DNA of 64,000 bases from Phytophthora sp. 'mugwort' (lineage: Eukaryota; Oomycota; Peronosporomycetes; Peronosporales; Peronosporaceae). A program made the translations under genes and the position numbers. The stretch is taken from contig JAUCEF010000016.1 of NCBI GenBank assembly GCA_033558025.1, positions 1,860,001-1,924,000 of the forward strand. Direction: 5' to 3'. Below are positions 21,072 to 32,958 of this stretch, piece by piece; the stretch's first letter is position 1, and the number at the start of each line of letters is the position of its first letter. The notes beneath the pieces were generated by a model. It was not told where the DNA came from. It saw only the letters and a program-made list of their open reading frames with translations, and ran no database searches.

Positions 21072-22829
21072 AGATTCGATCAGCAATCATCTTCGGGGAT
21101 GGGCAAGTGTGGGACGGTACGTTTTAACTGGTTGAAGAAGGGCAAGATTCAGGAGGTACGAGATAGGGTTCAGGATGGGAGGATAGGACAAGGAAAGGAT
21201 AAACAACAGTCAGACTCGATTTTATATTGGACTACTTAGGCAGTTTTAAGTGCCGCTGGAAGGGATCTACATTGGCCCCCCAACGTATTAACTAACCAAG
21301 GTAGCAGCTCAAGCGTCGCAGTGAGAGGATCGGATCGGATATTGGCCGACCCTCCCCCACGTTATCGAACTTTTGCTCAAGCGCATACCTCGATCGATCG
21401 GCATTCAGTGCTTGGCCGACGATCGCTTCGACTCTCAACTCGCAAGATCCCGCTAAAGGAAGCGGCAACCAACTCAAGGAAAGGAACAACGCTACACGAC
21501 AACCTCGGCCTCGGATCAAGTCCAGGTCCCCGATCGACTACCTTGGATCAGACCCAATAACGGCAGCAGAGCGAAGACTTCCGCGCTGGTCCACGTCCCC
21601 GCGTCCGGCCAGGACGTTCAAGACTTTACATCGCTGCATCCTTCGGAGCTCCAAGAGAACAGATCCAGCCCACCGACTGGTACACAAGGTAAGACCAAGT
21701 TCAGCTGATCACGGATCATGGGGGGACACCCTCCGTTAGTCTGTGTCTGGGCGCAGTTGGTAAGCGGATCGGGTCATAAGCGTATTTTGACCGATCTCGC
21801 CACACCACACGGCCGTGTTGCAGTGGAAAATCGTCAGTGGCTTCACAATCGAGGTAATAGGACTGTTTTTTTTAACGTCTTGCGACCATCCATCGCCATA
21901 CTGGATCGTCCGTCCTCTCACGCGTTGACTAAATGTATCCCCAACTTTTGGACCTCGTTGAAGGTGTCTCCAGTGGTGACAACATCATCAAGCGTGTTGC
22001 CAGACGAATCGCGCTGATCAACCGTGCTTTTGATAATTGGTCTAACTAAAAGTTGGAGCGGCTTCTCCTGCGCACACAGCTCCAATGCTGGATGGTTGAG
22101 CGTTTCCGGTTTGGTCTTAGACCGGGGGCATCGCAGTAATGACTCGCGATGGAAGAATTAGCGATGGCAGATGGGCTGGTGGTACTAGTCCGTCTGGAGA
22201 TGCAGGTGGTGATGATCGTGGTTGCTGTGTTGAGGAGTCGGCTTCCTCCACATATTTCCCCACCTCGCGTTCTCTTACTGGTGCGGATTGCGAACGTTGG
22301 TCAGAACGCAATGATTTGCTCGATGTTCGTCAAGATTGAGATCTGTCCGGCGTAATACTCCCTTTCTCTGCATCCCCAGATGTGCGTCGTCTTTCCGGAT
22401 ACGGTAACACGAGCACTCTAGCTCGAAATAGGCGCCTTCCTATCACAGCCACAGCGCCCTCTGTTGCCTTCCGCGCGCTGGTCATGTTGCCGCTTCAAGA
22501 TTGGTGGCAAAGTCAACCCTGCAAGCTAATGATGCAATACATATGGTCTCTGTATTTGCATATGAGGTAAGATAGCGTGAGCGATTAAGGCGGCGATTGG
22601 TCTGGAGCAATTGACCAATCGCTCAATCCGCTTTCGAGTAGAACCCACAACTACATACAGATTAAGTCGACCAGATACAACGTAGTGGCTCTGCCAACCA
22701 TTAAAAAAAAATCTTGCCACAATGAGGCCGGCATACAAGCACGCCGCGTATAGCATGTAAGGCGCTTGCGTAGCATTTATCCAACGAAGACTTCGTCAAG
22801 CATCGCGCAGCCGAATTCTGATTGCCATC
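21072..22829. other. no firm gene
   Basis: The GATC-rich character fades near 21750. A short plus-strand frame at about 21950-22140 reads DLVEGVSSGDNIIKRVARRI then KLERLLLRTQLQCW after a stop; it looks like a transposon gene fragment of unknown family. Confidence 0.35.
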
Positions 22830-24190
22830 ACGGCAGTAAATGGCAGACTGTATGAAACGCCTGCGAAAGGAAAAAGCGTCAAGTATCGCAAGGAAAGCGG
22901 TTAAGGCTTTGGTGAGAGAGCACCCATATTTTTACGGCATCGAAGCCGAGAAAAAAGCATTTATCCGTTGATGACGATGGATATCCACGGGTTGGAAAGG
23001 GGGCGGACGCAGACCCTTTCGGTTTTGGAGTTACAGCGCTCAGCTTGTTGGCAAAGGTTAACCAGCTTCGCGGCGATGAGCATTTTCGACTTTTCCACAA
23101 GGACGCTATGTTTAGGCTTAGCGATTTAGGCTACCCTGTTATATCGTGTGGCTCACCGATGGTTCAAGGACCTACCACCTAGCTGCCATTCTCGTTGTGA
23201 GTGCTAGAACCTATCGTGGTATGGATTAGATGTCGGGTGTTTTTTGTTGCGAAGCTGTACATTCACATTTACAAGACACCGCTGCGGATTGATGTTGTGG
23301 TGGGAGATGCAGAAGAACCACAGTTAAATGCTCTTTGCGGTGTGTATGCTTTCAGCGACTGCAAATGCTTGAGTTTTTTCATGTGCTCTAAACGTTCACA
23401 GCTGTAGACGAAACTGGGTGTAGTGGTGTTCAAAAGTATTTTGGATATGCACTACACGACCAGTTACACTACACTGCTTATTGGAATGTGAAGGACCGTG
23501 TCATTGCAGGTGGGAGAGCGGAGCCACGCCTAAGAGCTTGTGCTAACTATTTCGAAGAGCAGTGAGTAGAAAGTCGGGTTTGGAGATGACAGATATTTCA
23601 TTCTCCGTCGAGTTATGCTACGATGAACAACCCATGTGAAATTATTAAATGCCACCATCAAACATCACGTTCAGCGGAAATCGTCCGAGATATGCGCGCT
23701 ATTTCGCAGTATGATGACATTGGTAGAAGATGTCGGATGTGACGTTGCCGCTCTGACAGCATCAATCGTTTCCCCTAACGCTGAACCCAAACGGGATGCA
23801 AAGTGGATGCTGAAGACGAAACCTGTAGCGATAATTGCTACGAGTGTAGAGGTGCAAGTTCGAGTGTTACATATTGGGGAGATGCAAATTAATGCTGCGG
23901 CGATGGATACAATATGTAACACTACCAACCAGTTGTTGTTGGAGGAGACAAAGAGTCATTCATCTTGTCGAATAGAGATGATCTAGAAAAGAAAGGAGAC
24001 AATAAAGCTTCTCGGATGTATCGTGGGAGTGTGAAGTGGTCAACCAGACGCGCACATCGGGCTGGCATGCCACGTGAAAAAGGGTGGCTTGTAGATGTGA
24101 GTGAAAACACAGGCGTGTGCTCTATCCACCTCAAGTTTGGGACGTTCTCCCATATTGTGGTTTCAACATACAATTCTCGGCATTGAAAAC
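22830..24190 (+). mobile_element. MULE transposon remnant, second copy
   Basis: Plus-strand frames in three phases trace a Mutator-like transposase. In order they read YPVISCGSPMVQG, AAILVVSARTYRGMD, then VVGDAEEPQLNALCGVY (23300-23349) and LSFFMC from the transposase core. After these come NVKDRVIAGGRAEPRLRACA and YATMNNPCEII. A SWIM-like end follows at about 24094-24150 (GVCSIHLKFGTFSHIVV). Stops and shifts are frequent, so it is dead. It differs in strand and sequence from the MULE at 13.3 kb. Confidence 0.65.
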
Positions 24191-26454
24191 GGGGTGGACT
24201 ACGAAGAAAAGCTTATGTGCAGACGTGCAAGGAAAAACAACGATGGGCTCAGCAACGTCCTTACTTAACAACTTCTGCTTACAACCCAAATAATGGCGGA
24301 GACACGAATTTAAACTGGCGATGAAAATATTAACAGAGGGGGTGGGGTGGGGGGTGGGTGGGGGGGGGGGTACAGCCTTGACATACCCAAAGCAGCTTCA
24401 AGTCGTTCACCAACCGGTAGCTGCTTAGTCCCACCAGATATGACCAGCTCGAAGCCGCAAAACCTGTTCGACTACTTCTCGAATTACAGTAACTACGGGC
24501 TTCCTTCAGTTTATACCGGATCTTTCTCTAATACCACTTTGGGTAGCCGTCAATGCCGCGAAACCTCAGCGGTGTACCACTAGAATATCCTGTATAGACT
24601 CAGAACTCGTCGACAGGTGCAGATCGTGTCATGTTTGGACTGCCTTCTCCACGACAAATCGGTAGCCCACCGCTGTCACCTCTGGCTCTCGAGACAGAAG
24701 GTAGTTTGTATAATCCATGCGTTTTCAAATCGAGCTTGGCTGCACATTGAATTTAATGAACTGAGCATCAAAACCTTCGCCCCTCACATTCATCCGGTGT
24801 CGATACAACAGAGTATGAACAGAATGCGGCAACGTGGCTGGCAACAGATGCTGCAGTTGCTGCGCCCTAAATACAGGATTTCTTGTTGCGCCGGATATGA
24901 ATGTGGGAACACTAAGCTTGGGCTTGACTGCCTCTGCATACTCCTACTGTCTATAACCGACAATCTCAGGATGCTGCTGGTACCCGTTCTTCGTGGCGTT
25001 ATCGGAACACCACTTGAGCTTGGCATACTAGATTTGCGTCTCCTTGAGGTTACAGTCCATACCAATATGTGGTGCTTCAGTGTCGCGACGATGAGCTCTG
25101 CGTACGTCAGATCGGATTGCTTCGGATAGGCGGGGTAGATCGTGCCTCCACGACCCACCAGTTCGCCGATGCCATCATTCTATCTACTACACCGCAATCT
25201 TGATATGGCCTGCTTCGACGTTGCTACATTCGGTCCCTTTAAGTGGAAGCACCACTACGGTATCAATAATATTTTCTGACTCGTGTTATGCAGTCTACCA
25301 TTATCTGGCACCTCGTTCATGAATCTTGATAGCACCAAAATGGCGCTATCAGCAAAACAGAACAAATTTACATTCTGTTGTTGTATCCTGCTTACAAAAC
25401 TACTTTATAGTTTGTACATTCCGTCGAGTAAACCTACACCCAGATGCAAGCTAAGTCGACCGTCGAGTAAACCTGCATTCCATGAACGGACCTCCATTCG
25501 AATCGATTTATTAACCGGTTTAAATCCAGGACCGGTTCCCCCCCTGCCTCTTCATTTTGTATCGCGCCATGGCTGGGAAGCGTCGATGCAAGCGGACGCC
25601 ACTGGCCCAAAGGTTGCAAGCACTGAAGACCTGGCGCGACAACCCCACTGGAAGGTCAAGGACGCAGTGCTAGGGGGCGCGAGAGAAACACTTGTCGGTT
25701 GGCGTAAAAAAAAGGAGCTGACCGACAAAAGCTTTTCTTTCCAGAGAGAACCCACTAAAATCCTGGAGCGTTTTCGAAAGAAGGCCTCTGTTCTTAGGTC
25801 TGTCCAAAGAGGCCTCTTAGTTGCGGAGGTGTTCATTGGGGCTGCGTGGTGATCAACTACGAGAGCGAAGAGTCGTATATTTCGACCCGATGTGTTCAAG
25901 CTACTTCAAAATGTCAATGACGTCACTAAAACGATTGTGATGTTGCTATCAGCTCCGACTAAAATCCGTCCGTATTACGTACACCCATACAACGCAGATC
26001 TCGGCATCCAAACAGATAGCTACAACTGTGGTTTTTATTTTGGTGGCTTTTGAGATTTACTGTGGATCAATCTCACCAGGCCCTCGCGGTCGAACACTGC
26101 TTCGGTGTTTGATGTACCGGTACGTTGCGATGTGCTTGTATGTGCTTCTACTCGACTATATAAATTTTAGCTTCATAGCACTTTAGCCTTTTGATACCTT
26201 GACGCTACCCCTCCATCCTGCTCGTATATGCCACCAGCACCTCCGGGCAGCCCCGATCTCTTCCCTATCATGCTGTTGAAGCTACTTCTAAGCTTCCCTG
26301 GTTTCACGTCGTTGACGTCATTGTCGATTGTCGGCGGTGTGCATAAACTTGATCAGCGATTTTCGATTCCGGCCCGTTCGCATTTTGCCGACGCCCCATT
26401 CGTATTTGCTGGCGCCCTTTTCACCTTCAGCAGCGTTTCGGACAATATCCCCGA
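24191..26454. other. no firm gene; G-rich tract
   Basis: A run of guanines broken by single T residues spans about 24338-24370. Open frames at 24617-25158 (both strands) and 25283-25852 (plus) have no motif I can name. Probably old transposon debris. Confidence 0.4.
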
Positions 26455-26705
26455 TCTGTGAGGTACAGCTGCCTACAGAAATAGCTGCCGGCTATAAAAC
26501 TCTAATACAAGCTGTTGGCGACAGGCCCGAAGTGTAAGGCCAGTGGGTTGCAGAGCAGCTGCTCCCCATCTTCGGGACCGCAATGATGCCAAGGAATGGT
26601 ACCGAAGGAAAGGCTCCTACTGGCACCGTCGTAAGATAAAATAAAGTTCAGTTTGGGATCTGCGTGATAGAGCACAGAGGTCCGAGTGGAAAAGATTAAA
26701 ACTAG
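26455..26705 (+). repeat. LTR-like repeat, 5' copy
   Basis: A segment around GCCGGCTATAAAACTCTAA and ending in ACAGAGGTCCGAG is matched by a diverged direct copy at about 31930-32195. It contains a TATA-like box and an AATAAA-like sequence, as LTRs do. The two copies bracket about 5.3 kb of Gypsy coding remains, which supports the LTR reading. The exact ends are uncertain. Confidence 0.6.
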
Positions 26706-27187
26706 TTTTATTTCTTTCCTAGTAAGGCAAATCCGCGTCAAAGAGAACGCCCGAAAAGAAGGATGCCCGACCACGGAGGTGAGGATGCTGATAACCACGC
26801 CGCCCGTACAGCGTTCATACAGTTGGATAGATAGGCTCTGCGTCGCCGGGGCTGCGCGTGCCGATTCCCCAGATCTGGCCGTTTGAGGATCAAGATTACG
26901 CGATGCCGATGGCGAGCCCGGTAGGATGCTCCAGCCATCGTGTAGCGGCAGCATCCGCGCTACCGCACGGTATGATGGTCACACAACGCATGGCTGGCGA
27001 ATGTTTATGCGGCGGTCCGAGACGTACCTTGCCGCCATCAACGCTTGCAGACGCAGTGGGGCGGCGCATTCGCTATGCCATTTGTTGTGTGTATCGAGAC
27101 GCGCATCAAGCGAGTATCGGAGTTTAACTGCTGTCCGACAGAAGTTTCGGAGCAGCAGTGAATCGACTATTTTAAGCGAACGAAGGT

Positions 27188-28200
27188 GTGGACTACGCTA
27201 CGGTCGATGATGCGATGGAGCAGCTCCACATGGAGAACAAGTGGCCAGAGCCCGAGAGTCGCATGATGTGTCTTCTCGAGGACATGGAGGGTGTTCTGGA
27301 CCGCTTCACCATGACGGACGCCGCGTTTGATAAGAGCAAAAGCGTCTCTTCAAGTACCTGTCTGACGCATTGGAGCGAGCAAGCTTCCGAACTGTGGTAA
27401 AGACCCGGCTGGGTCTCATGAGGTGAACCAGAGTGAAGATAAGATTTTTATCTCTCAGCGCAAGTATGCACGCGACGTTTTGTCAAAGTGTACAAGTCGG
27501 CCAACATGTGTGGAAATCCAAGGAGACCAAAGCTAGACTCATGCCTGCTGCTGAAGGAGAAAAATGCGATTCAAATTTTGATTATCGTGGCTTTCTCGGT
27601 ATACTGATGTAGAGAACAAGAAGCTCCGACTTGAAGTAACGCCGTTCTGTGGATGGGTTGTGAAGCTCTTGTCGGAGTATATGACATGGGAGATGGCCGC
27701 CAAGGCTGTGGAGCCACCTCCTCCCAACCAGACCGGCCAACGCGTAATGGAGGACGAAGAATCAGTCGATGACGTCCTAGACACGGTGGAGCACGCGGCT
27801 CTGATACCAGTGGAAACGACCGTAACGGTGATGACCGAGGCAGTAATAATCGTAGTGGTAGTGGTGCCACGAGTGCTACAGCGACAAATGTGGAACGCTA
27901 AGTACTAGAAGAAGAAGTCAGACAGGTGATCACGGTGGTAGTTGGCAGGTCGTAGTGTAAGTACCACTGATCCTGCACCACGTCCGAGGACTTGTTTGAT
28001 GTACCATCGGGTGAAGGGCTGCCCGGAAGTGAAACCTGGAGAAGCAGATCAACTGCTACAGGCGACGCGGCAACGGCCAACGGTAAATATACTTCGTGTC
28101 GAGACGAGCAGCCTCGACGCGGCCATCACCAGCAAGCCACAGGTACCGTGGCTGGGTAGGTAGATGGTTTGGAAGTTCAAGTCCTACTACTGAATTCGGG
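27188..28200 (+). pseudogene. Gypsy gag, interrupted and broken
   Basis: DYATVDDAMEQLHMENKWPE and CLLEDMEGVLDRF, then FRTVVKTRLGLM, are followed after a foreign segment by EYMTWEMAAKA. This order fits a capsid-type gag of oomycete Gypsy elements. A cysteine-containing segment near 27980-28030 may be what remains of a zinc knuckle. The Copia fragment at about 27418-27612 separates the two halves. Confidence 0.6.
27418..27612 (+). mobile_element. Copia reverse transcriptase fragment
   Basis: One frame reads VNQSEDKIFISQRKYARDVL, then after a shift MPAAEGEKCDSNFDYRGFLG. This is the segment just after the catalytic part of Ty1/Copia reverse transcriptases. It is about 195 bases long and lies within the Gypsy gag remnant, with no other Copia domain nearby. 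Confidence 0.65.
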
Positions 28201-30890
28201 CGCGGACATGTCGTTAGTGGCCCGCGGAGGGCTCGACGGCTTGATTAAAACCGGCACTTCCGCAGAGACGAAGCTAATACCGGTAGAAAACCGGCGGCAG
28301 TTATAAATAGCCGTGATTTCTCTGTGTCTGAGCTGCGACATTCCAGGAGGTTTTCCTGGAGACGTCCGCTGGACCGTTAATGTTACGAAACCTTGAACAA
28401 TATGCGGAGGAATTAAATGGAGCGCTGAACCTTCCTGTAGGTCGCCCCACTATGGAGGTCCAAGCATAAAATAGTGACAAATTGTTAGTAAAAGCGCGTA
28501 AGGTAAATTCGAATGCGTCAAACGAGAATGTTAACCTCAGCTTGACGTCCGGATCAACGGCGTTGCAGAAACAGTGTCGACTACAGGAGGTCGACCGTGA
28601 AGAAGACTTCTCAGCTGTCGAAGACGCCGAGCGTCACCAGACGCGAACGGCGCTGCCAACGATGGAGAAAGTGGCACCTGCTGGAGTACCAGAGATGTTG
28701 GCGTACCAGTTACAAACCGCAAAAAACAACGATTGTCCGGCGCTGGTAGTGACAAGTCAGCGGAGATCTTGGATCGCCGAGAAGATAGCTTTCGTCTCCA
28801 GTTCGGTCAAGATCCGCTGGTCGCTGTCGAGCCGTTTCTTGTGCGACTGAAGCAGGGACTAAGCTGCCGAAGGCCCAACCCCGCCGCTATTCCCCAAATG
28901 ACAGGGATTGTCTGGATAGACACGTGAGCCAGCTACTAGAGACAGGACTTGTCTACGTGAACCATCGATCCATAGGTGCTCTGCACCGCACATTGTACGC
29001 AAAAGACGCCGACCGCAATGCAGACACACAGATGACCGTGGGCACTCGTAGTGTTCATGCGGAAACTGACGCCATGCCGTGGACCATGCCTGTGTTGGAT
29101 GTAGTTTTAGGCGTTCTAGAGAGATCTACAGTATTCTTTGTCCTAGACTGGTTTCGAGTGTATTGGCAGTTATCCTTACACACCGATTGTGTGTGTAAGG
29201 ATAACTGCCAATACACTCGAAACCAGGAAATCTTCACGTTTGATTATGCACCGGAGAAAGTACACCGTTACGCGTTCGCGACAGATGCTGTGGCGTATTG
29301 TCAGGGTTTACACGAGGAAGTCTTCAGAGAATTTCTCGGAAAGGGATTTTGAATTGGCTTGACGGCATATTGAGCTATGCAAGGATTAGACTACGCTCCT
29401 TACGCTGCTGGACAAAGTTCAGGAGCGGTTTTAACGAGTCGGACGCTAAAACCAAAAAAGTGCCACTTCTTCGCCAAAGAAGTCAAATATTGTGCCAAAG
29501 CAATTTCAGCTACGGGTGTGAAGCACAATCAGGACAGGGTCAGAGGGTTTGTTTTTAAGATGCAGTCGACCAGAACGGCCGATGTGCTACAGCACTTCCG
29601 CTCCGCGATTAACTGGATGCAGCAGAGCATCCCGCTCTACAACGCACTTACTGTGCGACTGTATAAAGTAATTGAGAAGGTAATGAAAGTTGCGGGCTCG
29701 AGGATAAATAATGTGTTGGCTAAGTTTCTACTAGAGGATGTGGGCTGAGGTAACGAAGAACTCGTTACCCTAGCAGCCTACGAGAGGCCCTACTGAGGAT
29801 GATGTCACTTGCACATCCTAACCCGACTGCCGACGTGTAGGTTTATACCGACGCAAGTCAAGACTGCTGGGTATCTGTTGGTTCCGCAGCTGGAGCCTGG
29901 CGAGCTACAGCTGCCACTGGAGAAACAGAACCACTAGCCTCTTGCGTTTCCGAGTGGAAGATTTGTTGATTGTCCAGCCGTTGGGCCACCATAGAAAAGG
30001 AGCGTACACCATATTGAAGCGACGCGACATTTGGAATACCTGCTGCTAGTACCAGGTGGATTTCGTCTCTAAACAGACCATTAAACCTTACTATATAGTT
30101 TCGACCCCTACGCTACGGACGGAGCGATGGCTCGTTACCAAGCGGTCAAGTTGTAGAGATGGACACTGTCCCTAATGGCTTTTCGGTATGGGATAGAACG
30201 TGTGCCTGGTAAGACGAATGTATGGGATATCTCCTCAGCAGATGGGGAGCTAGCCTCGGCCTCAAAGACGAAAGTGGAGCTAGTCACGTAGCACGGCTCG
30301 CTGCCTAGAACGAGTCGCGCCGCTAGAGAGTGAATATTTCGTCTGGCCACAAGAAGACGAGAAAAGAAACCTGCAAGAACAAGCCAGTGCGGTCGATCCA
30401 AACGCGCCTGGCACCGAGCCACAGTGGAACGAAGATCGTATACTCGTGGTCTATATTGATGGTGCTGTATGAATTCCCAAAGACGCTGCAGATTTACAGC
30501 AGAGACTGTATGTTGTCGCGCACGCTGGCGAAAGTGGACAACGTGGGGCAAAGGCCACCGAGGCGGCCCTAACAGCAGTGTTTCGCAGAAAAACCGTAAC
30601 TGCAGACATAGCTACGTTCGTTAACGAGTGTCTCCACTGTATGATAACAGAGGGAAGCAGATTTCCTCGTCCGTATGTGGAGACGCTTATGGCCACTAAA
30701 CCTAACAAGTTACTGCACTTCGACTACCTCACTATGGTAGAGGCCGAAGGCGGATACCAGTACGTCCTAGTTGTGAAGGACGGTATGAGTCCTCTCTCGG
30801 TGTCGTTTTGGATGAGCGCACCAGCCATCAGTTGGCGCGTTTCATCCATGAGTACGAATGCCCTGCTGGGGCATCCTCAAAGATAGCCTC
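28160..30890 (+). pseudogene. Gypsy pol (protease, reverse transcriptase, partial integrase), broken
   Basis: LLLNSGADMSLV near 28180-28220 resembles a retropepsin active site (DSGA to NSGA). The reverse transcriptase is at about 28920-29750: DAMPWTMPVLDVVLGVLERS, VFFVLDWFRVYWQLSL, then EIFTFDYAPEK. The YxDD region is lost to shifts. Integrase parts follow at 30578-30800: VTADIATFVNECLHC (zinc-binding C-C) and LLHFDYLTMVEAEGGYQYVL with the first catalytic aspartate. The remaining integrase is inverted downstream. Confidence 0.75.
29148..29226. repeat. perfect 36-bp inverted repeat in reverse transcriptase
   Basis: Arms at 29148-29183 and 29191-29226 are exact reverse complements around a 7-base loop. 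The left arm is native reverse transcriptase sequence (LDWFRVYWQLSL). The right arm is extra: the native protein resumes with EIFTFDYAPEK straight after it. The reading frame stays open across it. Confidence 0.95.
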
Positions 30891-30909
30891 AGCAGGCTCC
30901 TTTGATTTT

Positions 30910-31800
30910 GTCCAAATCATACCACTTCATGTGCACTTCCATTTTGCGTCACCGGGCTCAGCCGGCACGTTAGTAGGGCCTCAACAAAGTGGCCCCCTTC
31001 ACCGTGAATCGCCTGCTCTTGCTGGTCTTGTACATAGCATCTACTCGCTCCGCGATACAATTGTATTCTCGAGGCATGCTTAATGGTAACCGCGTAGGGT
31101 TTCATCAAATCCTGTAGCTAGACCGTATAGTCACTTAGCTCTTTAAAAACCCGTTTAGGGCCTCGACACACGAGACTAACTTATTGCCGCTACGGCCTGT
31201 TGTCGTCGCAGCCAGCACGAATATTCTTCGTGGAATTCCGGGAGTTTTACTCTTTGCTTGCGTGCATGTCGTTCGCGGGCAGATGTTTCCGCTTATCGCG
31301 CGCGTTTAGTCATCTCGAGATGCATACCTTCCAGAGCTTCACGCACCAAGGTGAGGTGGTCAGTGATCTCCGCTTCTACCCAGTTTACGGTCGTCTTTAC
31401 CGGGTCAGTAGGATGTAGGATAGCGCTCAGCTGTGAGTCACCAGGTAAAGCTGTGAGCGCGGTGAGGGGCGTCTTTCCCCGCAGCCGATCGGCAGACATA
31501 CCGTTCCGTGCGGCCTGGATCGCCGGCAACAGCTGTGGCCAATCTGCTTTCAGTAACTTCCTTTTGTTTAGTAACGCTTTCATATACTTGAGTATTTTCT
31601 GTTCACCACCTCAACCGTTCATTTATCCATGGAGTGTAGGCTTTCGTAAAGTGATGATCTGCTCCTACGGCTCGTTGTAGACGTTCCATCACTTGGGGTT
31701 TGAAGTGGGCTCCTTAGTCGGAGACCCACTGGTGAACCACACCAATCGTTTAAACCAATATATGAAACATTAGTATACCAATTTGGACCCAGCATGTGTT
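30910..31800 (-). pseudogene. Gypsy integrase 3' half, inverted
   Basis: On the minus strand, integrase resumes near 31770 with WFKRLVWFT and reads through NGTVEVVNRKYSS (about 31600) with the third catalytic residue. It continues as KADWPQLLPAIQAARNGMSA and TPLTALTALPGDS at 31293-31583. The element end follows with ERVDAMYKTSKSRRFTVKGA near 31000. These are the parts missing from the plus-strand integrase that stops near 30890. Confidence 0.7.
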
Positions 31801-31929
31801 CCGGGTAGAAGCCCGACATATCCACTGCGATTCGGCCGGTGCGCAACACTCGTATATCAGCCCGCAAGTCGTGTGCTAAGGCGTCTCGGACGACAACCTA
31901 ACACACGACAAGAAAAAAAAACGGGGAGT

Positions 31930-32195
31930 AGATGTTATCTGCTAAGTACAGCTACATGCACACAAAAAAGAAATATCTGCCGGCTATAGGACTCTAAGAC
32001 AAGCTGTCGGCGATAGAACCGAAGGATAGTGTGAGGCCGGTGGGTTGCAGGACAGCTGTTCTCCAGAATTACGATGCTAAGGAGCGGTTCCGTAGGAGCG
32101 GCATGCACCGCTACCGTCGTAAGAGAAATAAAGTTCAGTCTGGGATCTGCGCGGTGGAGCACAGAGGTCCGAGCGGGAGAGATTCCGATCAGGTT
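31930..32195 (+). repeat. LTR-like repeat, 3' copy
   Basis: A diverged direct copy of 26455-26705. It is preceded by a purine-rich tract (AAAAAAAAACGGGGAG at about 31912-31927) that could be the polypurine tract. This supports the element's plus orientation at this end. Confidence 0.6.
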
Positions 32196-32288
32196 GGAGT
32201 ACTTGGCCACCGTTGGGATCTCGCACCACGAAAACGGTAAGTTTGCAGGCCGTGGTCCAGTCCAGCCAGCAGAAGACACTTTGCGACT

Positions 32289-32642
32289 TTATGTCGACGA
32301 ATGCCATAAGTGAGGTGGTGTTGATGCCCTGGCCATCATTGTTGCCACGTAGTCAGGGTGCCGCTTGAGGACGTGGTCAAGTAGGTTGTTGCACCCGGTC
32401 TTGGGTGCTTGCTTACACACAACAGAGCACTGGCACTGCACGAAATGGTGTCGGACGATCATGTGCGTCCACGGCCACCTTGAAAAACTAATTGCACACT
32501 TAACGGGTGCTGAACGGGTTGCATGCCGCCATATTGATTGAAAGGGGCGAGAGTTCTGGTAGCTATGGAGCGAGTCTCCACATCCAATGCTTTTGCGGTG
32601 TCTAAATATGCAGCAGTAGCTACAAAGTCGTAAGTACCACAA
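32289..32642 (-). pseudogene. BED-type zinc-finger fragment, hAT-like
   Basis: The frame contains CQCSVVCKQAPKTGCNNLLD then HVLKRHPDY, a Cx(3)C...Hx(4)H arrangement like a BED zinc finger at the start of hAT transposases. No catalytic part follows. Probably a small hAT remnant. Confidence 0.45.
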
Positions 32643-32958
32643 AAAAGTGTTCTTTGTAGACGTAAAAATACACTGCCAGGTTTACGACCGTAAATTATTC
32701 CGTTTTTTTCTGCGATCTGTAGAATAATAATTCCGTTCAAATATTCCAGAATATTTGGCGTTCTCAATCATTTATTTGGAGGGGCCCAGTTACCAACGCG
32801 GAAATCATCGGAAACAACTACATGGGTAGACACCAAATTCTTGTAATCCGCCGTGCTTCATCTCAGCAAACGAGAGTAAGGAGTCGATGAAAAAATTAAC
32901 TCTCGTCCTGATTCCTACCCACTTATTTTTCCAATGTGTAAGAAGTTAAAAAGAAATA

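Larger units (their letters stand above)
26455..32195 (+). mobile_element. Gypsy retrotransposon between diverged LTRs, rearranged
   Basis: The LTR-like repeats bracket a plus-strand gag, protease, reverse transcriptase and the first half of integrase. The remaining half of integrase and the element's end are on the minus strand (30910-31800). The right LTR copy is again in the plus direction. I infer an internal inversion of about 1 kb. A Copia fragment sits inside gag, and a short perfect hairpin sits inside the reverse transcriptase. Confidence 0.65.

Noticed and set aside
24617..25158. 170-residue plus and 122-residue minus frames
   Set aside because: No motif could be recognised on either strand, and neither can be preferred.
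25283..25852. 189-residue plus-strand frame
   Set aside because: Hydrophobic then basic composition without a recognisable domain; no ATG context or neighbour to support it.
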